Positions 29,492 to 39,839 of a stretch of 64,000 nucleotides of DNA are shown in pieces. The DNA comes from Streptomyces malaysiense (GTDB lineage Bacteria; Actinomycetota; Actinomycetes; Streptomycetales; Streptomycetaceae). The notes beneath the pieces were generated by a model. That model had not been told where the DNA came from and did no database searches. It was given only the letters and a program-made list of their open reading frames with translations. The first letter of the stretch is position 1, and every line of letters starts with the position of its first letter. The stretch covers positions 62,001 to 126,000 of the forward strand of contig NZ_LBDA02000006.1 in the NCBI RefSeq assembly GCF_000980885.2, read 5' to 3'. The position numbers and the translations under genes are program-made.

Positions 29492-30418
29492 GTGCTGGGT
29501 CCCGTGATTCTCGCCGCGTCGCGCAGCGACCGGATGCGTCGCCTGATCTCGGCGGCCCCCGTGACCAAGCAGGTCGTCGACCGCTTCATCCCCGGTGAGA
29601 CGGTGTCCGACATCGTCCCGATCATCAAGGACCTGACGGGCAAGGGCCTCCAGCTGACGATGGACGTCGTCGGCGAGGACATCACCACCCCCGAGCAGGC
29701 CGCGCACGCCCGCGACGCCTACCTCGCGCTGATCGACCGCCTCAAGGACCTGGAGCTCGGCGAGAAGGTCGAGATGTCCGTGAAGCTGTCGATGTTCGGG
29801 CAGGCGCTGGAGGGCGGGCACGAGCTCGCGCTCGCCAACGTCCGCCCCGTCGTCGAGGCCGCCGCCGCCATCGGTACGACGGTCACGCTGGACGCCGAGG
29901 ACCACACCACCCTCGACTCGATGTTCGCCATCCACGAGGAGCTGCGGAAGGACCACCCGCAGACCGGCTGCGTCATCCAGGCGTACCTGTTCCGCACCGA
30001 GGCCGACGCCAGGCGGCTCGCCGAGGCCGGCAGCCGGGTCCGCCTGGTCAAGGGCGCCTACAAGGAGCCCGCCGAGGTCGCCTACCAGCAGAAGCACGAG
30101 ATCGACAAGGCCTACGTGCGCATCCTGAGGACGCTGATGGAGGGCGAGGGCTACCCGATGATCGGGTCCCACGACCCGCGTCTGATCTCCATCGCGCAGG
30201 AGCTCGCCCACAAGGCCGGTCGTAAGCTCGACGAGTACGAGTTCCAGATGCTGTACGGCATCCGCGGCGACGAGCACCTGCGGCTGGCCGCAGAGGGCCA
30301 CCGCATGCGCGTCTACACGGCGTACGGCACCGACTGGTACGGCTATTTCATGCGCCGTCTGGCGGAGAAGCCGGCGAACCTGCGTTTCTTCCTCCGGTCG
30401 ATGGTCAGCAAGGGCTGA
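29492..30418 (+). CDS. putA: Proline dehydrogenase
   Basis: This 308-aa monofunctional FAD enzyme oxidises proline to pyrroline-5-carboxylate, feeding electrons to the membrane quinone pool. The TIM-barrel PRODH core is visible: [71 protein letters not shown] and the FAD/substrate motif [17 protein letters not shown]. Start: GTG 29492 has GGAGG six bases upstream; the open frame extends earlier without a site. pruA follows after 38 bases. Confidence 0.96.
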   Translation: MLGPVILAASRSDRMRRLISAAPVTKQVVDRFIPGETVSDIVPIIKDLTGKGLQLTMDVVGEDITTPEQAAHARDAYLALIDRLKDLELGEKVEMSVKLSMFGQALEGGHELALANVRPVVEAAAAIGTTVTLDAEDHTTLDSMFAIHEELRKDHPQTGCVIQAYLFRTEADARRLAEAGSRVRLVKGAYKEPAEVAYQQKHEIDKAYVRILRTLMEGEGYPMIGSHDPRLISIAQELAHKAGRKLDEYEFQMLYGIRGDEHLRLAAEGHRMRVYTAYGTDWYGYFMRRLAEKPANLRFFLRSMVSKG

Positions 30419-30456
30419 GTCCCACCACCCGCTCACGTACAAGGAGTTCGGATCTC

Positions 30457-32088
<1,632 letters not shown>

Positions 32089-32108
32089 CCCTCGCCCTGA
32101 CCCGAACG

Positions 32109-32154
32109 ACGGGCCGGGAAGCCTGACCCCCGAGCAGGCTTCCCGGCCCGTTTC
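32109..32154 (+). terminator. Terminator of putA-pruA
   Basis: ACGGGCCGGGAAGCCTG (32109-32125) pairs perfectly with 32135-32151, with a nine-base loop and a short T run after it. Confidence 0.88.
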
Positions 32155-32257
32155 CAATGCCCGGCGCCCGCCGACGACCCGGCGTCGGCGACGGACCCGG
32201 CCCGGCGTCAATTCGTCCGGCGCACCAGGATCTTGACCGTGTTCCCGCCCCGCCGGG

Positions 32258-32638
32258 CACCCGGACCCGCGCGCCCCGCCGCTCGTCGACTGGGCCGAGA
32301 ACTGCGGCTCCCGCACCCGGGACTGGTGGGCCGCCCAGGACTGGCTGCCGGCCGCCACCGTCCGGGCCGAGGACGACGGGGCGGTGCTGTTCATGGTGGG
32401 CAGCGGCCTCGGCATGCCCGTCATGCCCGCGCTGTCCCTCACCGGTGCGCCGCCCTCGGTGGAGATCGCGGGCCTCGGCCCGGACCGCCCGTACCGACGC
32501 GTCGGCTACGTCACCACCCCGGAGCTGGCCGACACCACCGCCGTCCGCGCCCTGATCCGGACCCCGCGCTCGCTGGAGGGGCCCGGTGGGTCCCGAGGGT
32601 CCCGAAGCCTCGGAGAGCCCGCACTCGAACGCACGTAG
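32258..32638 (+). pseudogene. Remnant of a LysR-type regulator (substrate-binding domain end)
   Basis: Between pruA and leuB an open frame reads DWAENCGSRTRDWWAAQDWL, then AEDDGAVLFMVGSGLGMPVM, then GPDRPYRRVGYVTTPELADT. The last two blocks look like the C-terminal half of a LysR substrate-binding domain (GxGxxxxP and the R-R-x-G-Y-V strand). No HTH or proper start is present upstream, so I treat it as a 5'-truncated remnant. A short product from ATG 32384 (84 aa) cannot be excluded. The stretch 32155-32257 before it and 32639-32882 after it show nothing convincing. Confidence 0.45.
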
Positions 32639-32882
32639 CCGCAGGTCAGAGCGGTTCGCGGTGATCCGCCGTCTCAGATAGTAGGAAGTCCGAGTAATTG
32701 TGCAGACAGACGCGGGCCGCTCCCTTAGCTTGGAAGAAGCCGAACGTCTCGCTCGATCCAGCGAATGGCGGTCGTGAGCCGGATCCGTGCAGGCAACCCC
32801 TGCGGCCGGTGCTCCCCGCCCTCCGGCGTCTCGAACACCCCCCTCACCGCCGTACTCCCTTCATGCCGAGGAGTCGATTTCC

Positions 32883-33014
32883 ATGGCCGAGACGACCGTC
32901 CGCCGCCGCGTCCGCCACGTGCCCAGCACCGGCGAGTCCGACCGCAAGAACGCCGCCGCCGCCCTCCAGCGCGCCCTCGACCGCCGGGACAACGGCGGAC
33001 AGACCGGCCACTGA
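32883..33014 (+). CDS. 43-aa basic peptide, function unknown
   Basis: This short ORF starts at ATG 32883 with GAGGAG at ideal distance and has strong third-position bias. The product is basic and Arg-rich (VRRRVRHVPSTGESDRKN, then AALQRALDRRD), with no hydrophobic segment. It stands alone between two terminators/remnants, with a perfect 14-bp hairpin 37 bases after its stop. I recognise no family. The strong ribosome site makes it likely to be translated. Confidence 0.65.
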   Translation: MAETTVRRRVRHVPSTGESDRKNAAAALQRALDRRDNGGQTGH

Positions 33015-33050
33015 GCCGTCCGCCGTACCGCCTTTCGAGCCGCTCACCCC

Positions 33051-33083
33051 ACACGGGCCGTCCGGATGTCGGACGGCCCGTGT
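33051..33083 (+). terminator. Hairpin terminator before leuB
   Basis: ACACGGGCCGTCCG (33051-33064) pairs perfectly with CGGACGGCCCGTGT (33070-33083), loop GATGT. It ends the 43-aa gene, only 32 bases before leuB, so it may also attenuate read-through into leuB. Confidence 0.8.
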
Positions 33084-33114
33084 CATTAGCTGGGACGAGG
33101 GGTAGGGTGCCCGC

Positions 33115-34158
33115 ATGTCTCGCAGCATCAATCTCGCAGTGATCCCCGGTGACGGCATCGGCCAGGAGGTCGTGGCCGAGGGTCTGAAGGTCCTCTCCGC
33201 CGTGCTTCCGCAGGATGTGAAGCTGGAGACCCAGGACTACGACTTCGGCGCCAAGCGCTACCACGCCACCGGTGAGACCCTCACCGACGCGGACCTCGCG
33301 CAGCTGAAGCGGCACGACGCCATCCTGCTCGGCGCCATCGGCGACCCGTCGGTGCCCTCCGGCGTCCTGGAGCGCGGCTTCCTGCTCAAGCTCCGCTTCG
33401 CCTTCGACCACCACGTCAACCTGCGGCCGAGCAAACTGCTGCCGGGCGTGTCCACCCCGCTCGCCGGGCAGCCGGAGATCGACTTCGTCGTCGTCCGCGA
33501 GGGCACGGAAGGCCCGTACACCGGCAACGGCGGCACCATCCGCAAGGGCACCCCGCACGAGGTCGCCACCGAGGTGTCGGTCAACACGGCCTACGGCGTC
33601 GAGCGCGTCGTCCGTGACGCCTTCGCCCGCGCCCAGGCCCGCCCGCGCAAGAAGCTGACGCTGGTGCACAAGAACAACGTGCTGACCTTCGCCGGCCACC
33701 TGTGGACCGACACCTTCAACCGGGTCGCCCAGGAGTTCCCCGAGGTCGGCACCGACTACCTGCACGTCGACGCGGCCACGATCTTCCTGGTCACCCAGCC
33801 CGAGCGCTTCGACGTGATCGTCACCGACAACCTCTTCGGCGACATCATCACCGACCTCGCCGCGGCCGTCTCCGGCGGCATCGGCGTGGCCGCCTCCGGG
33901 AACATCAACCCGGGCCGCGAGTTCCCGTCCATGTTCGAGCCGGTGCACGGCTCGGCGCCGGACATCGCCGGCCAGGGCAAGGCCGACCCGACGGCCACGG
34001 TCCTCTCCGTCGCCCTGCTGCTGCGTCACCTCGGCTACGACGCCGAGGCCGACCGCATCGACGCGGCGGTCGCCGCCGACCTCACCGAGCGCGCGGACAA
34101 GCCCGCCCGGAGCACCTCCGAGATCGGCGACGCGGTCGCCTCCCGAGTAGCCGGCTGA
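33115..34158 (+). CDS. leuB: 3-isopropylmalate dehydrogenase
   Basis: This 347-aa Mg2+/NAD+ enzyme of leucine synthesis oxidatively decarboxylates 3-isopropylmalate. Family motifs are the opening [33 protein letters not shown], the catalytic Lys in [29 protein letters not shown], the metal Asp in [14 protein letters not shown], and the NAD loop [20 protein letters not shown]. The GSAPDIAG/adenine-binding segment is of the actinobacterial type. ATG 33115 follows GAGGGGTAGGG. It is separated from ilvE by a terminator and ~260 bases. Confidence 0.96.
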   Translation: MSRSINLAVIPGDGIGQEVVAEGLKVLSAVLPQDVKLETQDYDFGAKRYHATGETLTDADLAQLKRHDAILLGAIGDPSVPSGVLERGFLLKLRFAFDHHVNLRPSKLLPGVSTPLAGQPEIDFVVVREGTEGPYTGNGGTIRKGTPHEVATEVSVNTAYGVERVVRDAFARAQARPRKKLTLVHKNNVLTFAGHLWTDTFNRVAQEFPEVGTDYLHVDAATIFLVTQPERFDVIVTDNLFGDIITDLAAAVSGGIGVAASGNINPGREFPSMFEPVHGSAPDIAGQGKADPTATVLSVALLLRHLGYDAEADRIDAAVAADLTERADKPARSTSEIGDAVASRVAG

Positions 34159-34177
34159 CCCGGCGCTCCATTCGGAA

Positions 34178-34212
34178 GAAGCCGCCGGGTCGCACGACCG
34201 CCCGGCGGCTTC
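34178..34212 (+). terminator. Terminator after leuB
   Basis: GAAGCCGCCGGG (34178-34189) pairs perfectly with CCCGGCGGCTTC (34201-34212), 20 bases after the stop. Confidence 0.8.
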
Positions 34213-34306
34213 CGCATGTCTCCGCCGGGTGAAACGATCGCCCCCGGGCCGCCACCACGACCCCTGGGCCGCCGCCACCCGATTCCATCGGCCGGGGCCC
34301 GCGCGC

Positions 34307-34374
34307 GATAATCGAACGCGGAGCCGCGGTATGAGGGAAAGCTCGGACGTCCGAGCACCGGTCCCCAGCCGGTG
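34307..34374 (+). promoter_or_regulatory. ilvE upstream region: -10-like box and two palindromes
   Basis: GATAAT (34307-34312) is a possible -10. Downstream, in the presumed leader, GCTCGGACGTCCGAGC (34341-34356) is a perfect palindrome, and CACCGG/CCGGTG (34356-34361/34369-34374) forms a second hairpin 48 bases before ilvE. No leader peptide with branched-chain codons was found. Confidence 0.4.
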
Positions 34375-34422
34375 CCGACGTGAGCGCGGCCCGTCACGAC
34401 AACCGGTGAAGGACAATCACTC

Positions 34423-35511
34423 ATGACGACGCCCACGATCGAGCTCAAGCCCTCCGCCAGTCCCCTCGCCGCCGCCGAGCGCGAGGCGATCCTGGCCAAT
34501 CCCGGGTTCGGCCGCCACTTCACCGACCACATGGTGACGATCCGGTGGACCGAGGGCCGCGGCTGGCACGACGCCCAGCTCGTGCCGTACGGCCCGCTCT
34601 CCCTCGACCCCTCCACCCATGTGCTGCACTACGGCCAGGAGATCTTCGAAGGGCTGAAGGCGTACCGCCAGCCCGACGGCTCGATCGCGCTGTTCCGTCC
34701 CGAGGCCAACGCCCGCCGCTTCCGCACCTCCGCCCGCCGCATGGCCATGGCCGAGCTGCCCGAGGAACTGTTCATCGCCGCCCTGGACGCGCTGCTCGTC
34801 CAGGACGCCGACTGGGTCCCGGCGCACGGCGGCGAGGCGGCCCTCTACCTGCGCCCCTTCATGATCGCCACGGAGGCCGCGCTCGGCGTGCACCCGGCCA
34901 ACGAGTACATGTTCCTGCTCATCGCCTCGCCCTCCGGCGCCTACTTCTCCGGTGGCGTCAAGCCGGTCACCATCTGGGTCGCCGAGGACCACGTCCGCGC
35001 CGTGCCCGGCGGCACCGGTGACGCCAAGACCGGCGGCAACTACGCCGCCTCCCTGCTCCCGCAGGCCGAGGCCGCGGCCCACGGCTGCGACCAGGTCGTC
35101 TACCTCGACGCGGTCACCCGCACCAAGGTGGAGGAGAGCGGCAGCATGAACGTCGCCTTCGTCTACGGCGACAGGATCGTCACGCCGGCCCTGACCGGCT
35201 CCATCCTGGAGGGCATCACCCGCGACTCCCTCCTCCAGGTCGCCCGTGACCTCGGCTACCAGGCCGAGGAGGGCGTGGTCACCCTGGAACAGTGGCGCGC
35301 GGACGCGGCCTCCGGCGCGCTGACCGAGGTCTTCGCCTGCGGCACCGCCGCGGTGGTCACCCCGATCGGCCACGTGAAGACCAAGACCGACGCGTGGACC
35401 CACGGCGACGGCGCCCCCGGCGAGGTCACCATGCGCCTGCGCGAGGCCCTGCTCGGCGTCCAGCGGGGCATGACCGAGGACAAGCACGGCTGGATGCACA
35501 GGATCGGCTGA
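34423..35511 (+). CDS. ilvE: Branched-chain amino acid aminotransferase
   Basis: This 362-aa PLP enzyme performs the last step of Ile/Leu/Val synthesis and the first of their breakdown. It is a fold-IV transaminase. The PLP lysine is Lys202 in [15 protein letters not shown]. The substrate loops [18 protein letters not shown] and [15 protein letters not shown], and the phosphate-binding [13 protein letters not shown], are present. ATG 34423 follows GAAGGA. It is transcribed alone, closed by a strong terminator with T run. Confidence 0.96.
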   Translation: MTTPTIELKPSASPLAAAEREAILANPGFGRHFTDHMVTIRWTEGRGWHDAQLVPYGPLSLDPSTHVLHYGQEIFEGLKAYRQPDGSIALFRPEANARRFRTSARRMAMAELPEELFIAALDALLVQDADWVPAHGGEAALYLRPFMIATEAALGVHPANEYMFLLIASPSGAYFSGGVKPVTIWVAEDHVRAVPGGTGDAKTGGNYAASLLPQAEAAAHGCDQVVYLDAVTRTKVEESGSMNVAFVYGDRIVTPALTGSILEGITRDSLLQVARDLGYQAEEGVVTLEQWRADAASGALTEVFACGTAAVVTPIGHVKTKTDAWTHGDGAPGEVTMRLREALLGVQRGMTEDKHGWMHRIG

Positions 35512-35525
35512 CGCTCGGGCACCCT

Positions 35526-35582
35526 CGCGCAGGGCCGCCGCGGATTCCCTCCAGGGGGATCACGGCGGCCCTGCGCGTTTTT
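35526..35582 (+). terminator. Intrinsic terminator after ilvE
   Basis: CGCGCAGGGCCGCCG (35526-35540) pairs perfectly with CGGCGGCCCTGCGCG (35563-35577), followed by TTTTT. The long loop holds a second hairpin (ATTCCCT/AGGGGGAT). Confidence 0.9.
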
Positions 35583-35647
35583 GGAGCGGTGTTCGATCCG
35601 TCACAAGCCCATCGCTCGGTGGGGCCTTTCCGTGCCCGGACTCTCCG

Positions 35648-35685
35648 TTTAGAGTGCTGCTCTAAAGCTTAGAGCGTCGCTCTAA
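35648..35685. promoter_or_regulatory. Tandem palindromic operator upstream of ureAB
   Basis: TTTAGAGTGCTGCTCTAAA (35648-35666) and TTAGAGCGTCGCTCTAA (35669-35685) are adjacent inverted repeats built from four TTAGAG/CTCTAA half-sites. They sit 28-65 bases before the ureAB start and are A/T-rich in a G/C-rich genome. They look like a double site for a dimeric TetR- or MarR-type repressor, plausibly the TetR protein encoded at 39836. Confidence 0.7.
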
Positions 35686-35712
35686 AAGGTTGACGAGAGG
35701 GAGGCCCGCGCC

Positions 35713-36417
35713 GTGCGACTGACCCCCACGGAACGTGACCGGCTGCTGCTCTTCGGCGCCGCCGAGCTGGCCCGAGCCCGCCGCGCCCGCGGCCTCAGGC
35801 TGAACGTGCCGGAGGCGACCGCGCTGATCGCGGACACCGTCTGCGAGGCCGCCCGGGACGGCAGGCGGCTCGCGGAGGCCGTCGAGGCGGCGCGCGGCGT
35901 CCTCGGGCCCGCGGACGTGCTGCCCGGGGTCGCCGACGTGGTGACCGAGGTGATGGTCGAGGCCGTCTTCGACGACGGCTCCCGGCTCGCGGTGGTCTCC
36001 GACCCCATCGGCGGCGGCCTGGGCACGGACGCCCCGGGCGCGCTGCTGCCCGGCCCCGCGCACGCCGACCCGGAGCCGGCGCTCCGGCTCACCGTGACCA
36101 ACACCGCGGCCGTACCGGTCTCCGTCACCTCCCACTTCCACTTCTTCGAGGCCAACCCGCGCCTCGACTTCGACCGCGCGGCCGCCTACGGCATGCGGCT
36201 CGCCGTGCCCGCCGGATCCTCCGTGCGCTTCGGGCCGGGCGAGAGCGAGGAGGTCGGCCTGGTGCCGATCGGCGGCGAGCGGATCGCCATCGGCTTCGCC
36301 GGGCTGGTCGACGGACCGCTGGACGCGCCGGGCGCGCGGGCGGAGGCGCTGCGCAGGGCCGCGGCCTGCGGATATCTGGGGGTAACGAGCGACGAGGAGA
36401 AGGGGCAGGACCGATGA
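35713..36417 (+). CDS. ureAB: Urease gamma/beta fusion subunit (UreA-UreB)
   Basis: This 234-aa fusion has residues ~1-100 like the gamma subunit (LTPTERDRLLLFGAAELARARRA, EATALIADTVCEAARDGR, VLPGVADVVTEVMVEAVFDDG). Residues ~110-225 are like the beta subunit (LTVTNTAAVPVSVTSHFHFFEANPRL, FDRAAAYGMRLAVPAGSSVRFGPGE). Gamma-beta fusions are known in some bacteria. GTG 35713 follows GAGAGGGAGG. The stop overlaps the ureC ATG (ATGA). No ureE, F, G, D or H accessory gene is found in the window. Confidence 0.92.
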   Translation: MRLTPTERDRLLLFGAAELARARRARGLRLNVPEATALIADTVCEAARDGRRLAEAVEAARGVLGPADVLPGVADVVTEVMVEAVFDDGSRLAVVSDPIGGGLGTDAPGALLPGPAHADPEPALRLTVTNTAAVPVSVTSHFHFFEANPRLDFDRAAAYGMRLAVPAGSSVRFGPGESEEVGLVPIGGERIAIGFAGLVDGPLDAPGARAEALRRAAACGYLGVTSDEEKGQDR

Positions 36418-38138
36418 GCCGTTCCAAGGGGCGCGAGGTCAGCCGGGCGATCCACGTCGACCCGGGCGCCTACGCCGCCACCCACGGGCCCCGCGCGGGC
36501 GACCGCGTCCGCCTCGGCGACTCGGGCCTGACCGTCCGCGTGGAGTCCGACGCCCAGCGCCACGGGGACGAGTTCCTCGCCGGGTTCGGCAAGACGGCCC
36601 GCGACGGGCTGCACCTCAAGGCCGCCGCCGTGCGCGAGACCTGCGACGTCGTGATCAGCAACGTCGTGGTGATCGACGCGGTGCAGGGCATCCGCAAGGT
36701 GTCCATCGGCATCCGCGAGGGCCGCATCAGCGCGATCGGCCGCGCGGGCAACCCGGACACCCTCGACGGCGTGGACGTCGTGGTCGGCACCGGCACCTCG
36801 ATCGTCTCCGGCGAGGGCCTGATCGCCACCGCCGGTGCCGTGGACACCCATGTCCATCTGCTGTCGCCGCGCATCATGGAGGCCTCCCTCGCCTCCGGCG
36901 TGACCACCGTCATCGGGCAGGAGTTCGGCCCGGTGTGGGGTGTCGGCGTCAACTCCCCCTGGGCGCTGCGGCACGCCTTCGGCGCCTTCGACGCCTGGCC
37001 GGTCAACATCGGCTTCCTGGGCCGGGGTTCGTCCTCGCACGAGGCGCCGCTGATCGAGGCGCTGGCCGAGGGCGGCGCGAGCGGCTTCAAGGTGCACGAG
37101 GACATGGGCGCCCACACCCGCGCCCTGGACACCGCGCTGCGGGTGGCCGAGGAGCACGACGTCCAGGTCGCCCTGCACAGCGACGGGTTGAACGAGTGCC
37201 TCTCGGTCGAGGACACCCTCAGGGTGCTGGAGGGCCGCACCATCCACGCCTTCCACATCGAGGGCTGCGGCGGCGGCCACGTCCCCAACGTGCTCAAGAT
37301 GGCCGGGGTGCCGAACGTCATCGGCTCCTCCACCAACCCCACCCTGCCCTTCGGCCGGGACGCGGTCGCCGAGCACTACGGCATGATCGTCTCCGTCCAC
37401 GACCTCAAGCCCGAACTGCCCGGCGACGCGGCCATGGCCCGCGACCGCATCCGGGCCGGCACCATGGGCGCCGAGGACGTGCTGCACGACCTGGGCGCGA
37501 TCGGCATCACCTCCTCCGACGCCCAGGGCATGGGCCGCGCGGGCGAGACGGTACGGCGCACCTTCGCCATGGCCGGCAAGATGAAGGCCGAGCTGGGCCC
37601 GCTGGAGGGCGACGGCGAGGGCGACGACAACGCCCGCGTGCTGCGCTACATGGCCAAGCTGACCATCAACCCCGCGATCGCGCACGGCCTTTCGCACGAG
37701 GTCGGCTCCATCGAGGTCGGCAAGCTCGCGGACATCGTGCTCTGGCGCCCCGAGTACTTCGGCGCCAAGCCGCAGCTCGTCCTCAAGTCCGGCTTCCCCG
37801 CGTACGGCGTCGTCGGCGACCCCAACGCGGCCACCGACACCTGCGAACCCCTCGTACTGGGACCGCAGTTCGGGGCGTACGGCGCGACGGCGGCCGACCT
37901 CTCGGTGGCGTTCGTCGCGCGGGCGGCCGCGGACCAGGGCAACGACACCATGCCGACGCGCCGCCGCCGGGTCGCCGTGCGCGGCACCCGCGGCATCGGC
38001 CCCGCCGACCTGCGGCTGAACGCCCGTACCGGAGCGGTCGACGTCGACCAGCGCACCGGCCTGGTCACCCTCGACGGCGACCCGCTGCGCTCGGAGCCGG
38101 CCGACTCCGTCTCCCTCAACCGCCTCTACTTCCTGTGA
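36414..38138 (+). CDS. ureC: Urease alpha-subunit-like amidohydrolase with altered active-site flap
   Basis: This 574-aa protein aligns along its length with urease alpha. Nickel ligands are kept: His146/His148 (DTHVH), carbamylated Lys226 (GFKVHED), His in VALHSDGLNE, His in EGCGGGHVPN, Asp369 (SSDAQGMGR). The flap normally reading MVCHHL reads VSVHDL here (328-331). The general-acid His329 remains, but the flap Cys is Val and the next His is Asp. It is coupled to ureAB by ATGA overlap. An agmatine deiminase follows and all accessory genes for nickel insertion are absent locally. It may be a weak urease served by accessory genes elsewhere, or act on another ureido compound. Confidence 0.85.
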   Translation: MSRSKGREVSRAIHVDPGAYAATHGPRAGDRVRLGDSGLTVRVESDAQRHGDEFLAGFGKTARDGLHLKAAAVRETCDVVISNVVVIDAVQGIRKVSIGIREGRISAIGRAGNPDTLDGVDVVVGTGTSIVSGEGLIATAGAVDTHVHLLSPRIMEASLASGVTTVIGQEFGPVWGVGVNSPWALRHAFGAFDAWPVNIGFLGRGSSSHEAPLIEALAEGGASGFKVHEDMGAHTRALDTALRVAEEHDVQVALHSDGLNECLSVEDTLRVLEGRTIHAFHIEGCGGGHVPNVLKMAGVPNVIGSSTNPTLPFGRDAVAEHYGMIVSVHDLKPELPGDAAMARDRIRAGTMGAEDVLHDLGAIGITSSDAQGMGRAGETVRRTFAMAGKMKAELGPLEGDGEGDDNARVLRYMAKLTINPAIAHGLSHEVGSIEVGKLADIVLWRPEYFGAKPQLVLKSGFPAYGVVGDPNAATDTCEPLVLGPQFGAYGATAADLSVAFVARAAADQGNDTMPTRRRRVAVRGTRGIGPADLRLNARTGAVDVDQRTGLVTLDGDPLRSEPADSVSLNRLYFL

Positions 38139-38177
38139 CCTCCGGACCCCTCCTGTGAACCCCGAACGGACCCCCAG

Positions 38178-39227
38178 ATGAGCACCCCTGCCGCCGACGG
38201 CTTCCGCATGCCCGCCGAGTGGACCCCGCACGAGCGCACCTGGATGGCGTGGCCGGGCCCCAACCCCACCTTCGACGACGCCGACGACCTCGCCGCCTCC
38301 CGGCACGCCTGGGCCTCGGTCGCCCGCGCCGTCCGCCGCTTCGAACCGGTGACCGTGGTCTGCGGTCCCGGCACTTCGGCCGAGGCACGGGAGCTGCTCG
38401 GGCCGGACGTCGACCTCGTGGAGCGCGAGCTGGACGACGCCTGGATGCGGGACATCGGGCCCACCTTCCTGACCGACGGCCGGGGCGGACTGGCGGCCGT
38501 GGACTGGACGTTCAACGGCTGGGGCGCCCAGGACTGGGCCCGCTGGGAGCACGACGCGAAGATCGGCGGGCACGTCGCCGACCTCGCGGGCGCCCGGACG
38601 TACGCCTCGGCGCTGGTCAACGAGGGCGGCGGCATCCATGTCGACGGCGAGGGCACGGTGCTGCTCACCGAGACCGTGCAGCTCGGCCCCGAGCGCAACC
38701 CGCACTGGACGCGGGAGCGGGTCGAGGCGGAGATCCACGCCCACCTCGGCACCAGCAAGGCCATCTGGCTGCCGCGCGGCCTGACCGCCGACTATCCGCC
38801 GTACGGGTTCGGCACCCTCGGCCACGTCGACATCGTCGCCGCCTTCGCCCGCCCCGGTGTCGTGCTCGCCCATCACCAGCCGGACCCGGCCCACCCCGAC
38901 CACGAGGTCGGCAAGGAGATCATCGGCCTCCTCAGGTCCTCGACCGACGCCCAGGGCCGTCCACTGGAGGTCGTCGAGGTCCCCGCGCCGACCGTCCTGG
39001 AGGCCGACGGCCACTGGGCCGACTACTCCTACATCAACCACTACCTCTGCAACGACGGCGTCGTCCTGTGCGCCTTCGACGACCCCCGCGACGAGACGGC
39101 CGCCGCCATCTTCCGCCGCCTCTTCCCCGAGCGCACCGTCACCCTGGTCGACGCCCGCCGGATCTTCGCGGCCGGGGGCGGCATCCACTGCATCACCCAG
39201 CAGCAGCCGCGGTCCCGCCGCCCTTGA
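38178..39227 (+). CDS. aguA: Agmatine deiminase
   Basis: This 349-aa protein of the peptidyl-arginine-deiminase/agmatine-deiminase family removes ammonia from agmatine to give N-carbamoylputrescine. Motifs include RMPAEWTPHERTWMAWP at the N-terminus, DDAWMRDIGPTFL, NEGGGIHVDGEGT, the catalytic His/Asp strand GTLGHVDIVAAF, and catalytic Cys338 in AAGGGIHCITQQQP. ATG 38178 lies 39 bases after the urease-like gene, same strand. No N-carbamoylputrescine amidase gene is seen nearby. This leaves open whether the preceding amidohydrolase handles the carbamoyl product. Confidence 0.93.
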   Translation: MSTPAADGFRMPAEWTPHERTWMAWPGPNPTFDDADDLAASRHAWASVARAVRRFEPVTVVCGPGTSAEARELLGPDVDLVERELDDAWMRDIGPTFLTDGRGGLAAVDWTFNGWGAQDWARWEHDAKIGGHVADLAGARTYASALVNEGGGIHVDGEGTVLLTETVQLGPERNPHWTRERVEAEIHAHLGTSKAIWLPRGLTADYPPYGFGTLGHVDIVAAFARPGVVLAHHQPDPAHPDHEVGKEIIGLLRSSTDAQGRPLEVVEVPAPTVLEADGHWADYSYINHYLCNDGVVLCAFDDPRDETAAAIFRRLFPERTVTLVDARRIFAAGGGIHCITQQQPRSRRP

Positions 39228-39260
39228 CCTCAAGTCCGCTTCAGGTCGGAGGCTGAGCAC

Positions 39261-39719
39261 ATGACCACACAGACGGATCAGTCGGAGATCACCACGCTCG
39301 TGGACCGGTACTTCCGGGCGCTGGACGCGCGGGAGTTCACGCCCGGCTGGGCGGACGCCTTCCTCGCCCCGGACGCCCGGATGGAGACCCCGCTCGGGAC
39401 GTCCGAGGGCGCGGCGGCCGTGCGGGCGACCGAGGAGGCGCTCGGACGGTACGACCGCACCCAGCACCTCGCCTCGGGCATCGTCGCCGACACGGACGCC
39501 GGTACGGCGCGGGCCTCCTGGAACGCCCTGATGGTCCACGTCCGTCACGACGCCACGCTGTTCCAGGTGGGCGGGGTCTTCGAGGCGGAGCTCGCACGCA
39601 CCGGTGACGGCTGGCGGTTCGCCCGGATGGCCGTCCGGGCGGTCTGGACGCAGGGACGGCCGCCCGGGGGAGTGGGGGAGGCCCCCGCCCGGCAGCCGTC
39701 GGCGCCTCGGGTCGGGTAG
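39261..39719 (+). CDS. NTF2/SnoaL-like protein
   Basis: This 152-aa protein resembles the SnoaL-like/NTF2 alpha-beta barrel fold. It has an N-terminal helix (ITTLVDRYFRALDAREF), then GWADAFLAPDARMETPLG, and later strands WNALMVHVRHDATLFQVGGVF and GDGWRFARMAVRAVW. The first helix-turn with Phe/Trp is typical. Members are small isomerases, cyclases or ligand-binding proteins, so no reaction can be assigned. ATG 39261 follows GGAGG nine bases upstream. It lies 33 bases after the deiminase in the same run of genes. Confidence 0.8.
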   Translation: MTTQTDQSEITTLVDRYFRALDAREFTPGWADAFLAPDARMETPLGTSEGAAAVRATEEALGRYDRTQHLASGIVADTDAGTARASWNALMVHVRHDATLFQVGGVFEAELARTGDGWRFARMAVRAVWTQGRPPGGVGEAPARQPSAPRVG

Positions 39720-39728
39720 AACATACGG

Positions 39729-39839
39729 GTGAACGTCCTGGTCCGTGCGGGCTGCACGGTGGCGGGCCTGCCCGCCGAGTGCCACGGCCCGTACAAGACC
39801 CATGTCCCGCCCGCCGCCGTACGCCTGGTGACCCCATGA
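39729..39839 (+). CDS. Possible 36-aa ORF overlapping the TetR start (ATGA)
   Basis: GTG 39729 opens a frame reading NVLVRAGCTVAGLPAECHGP, then YKTHVPPAAVRLVTP, and ends in the ATGA shared with the next gene's start. Codon bias fits this frame, but there is no convincing ribosome site. It could be a translated coupling peptide or the last scrap of a lost gene. Confidence 0.3.
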   Translation: MNVLVRAGCTVAGLPAECHGPYKTHVPPAAVRLVTP

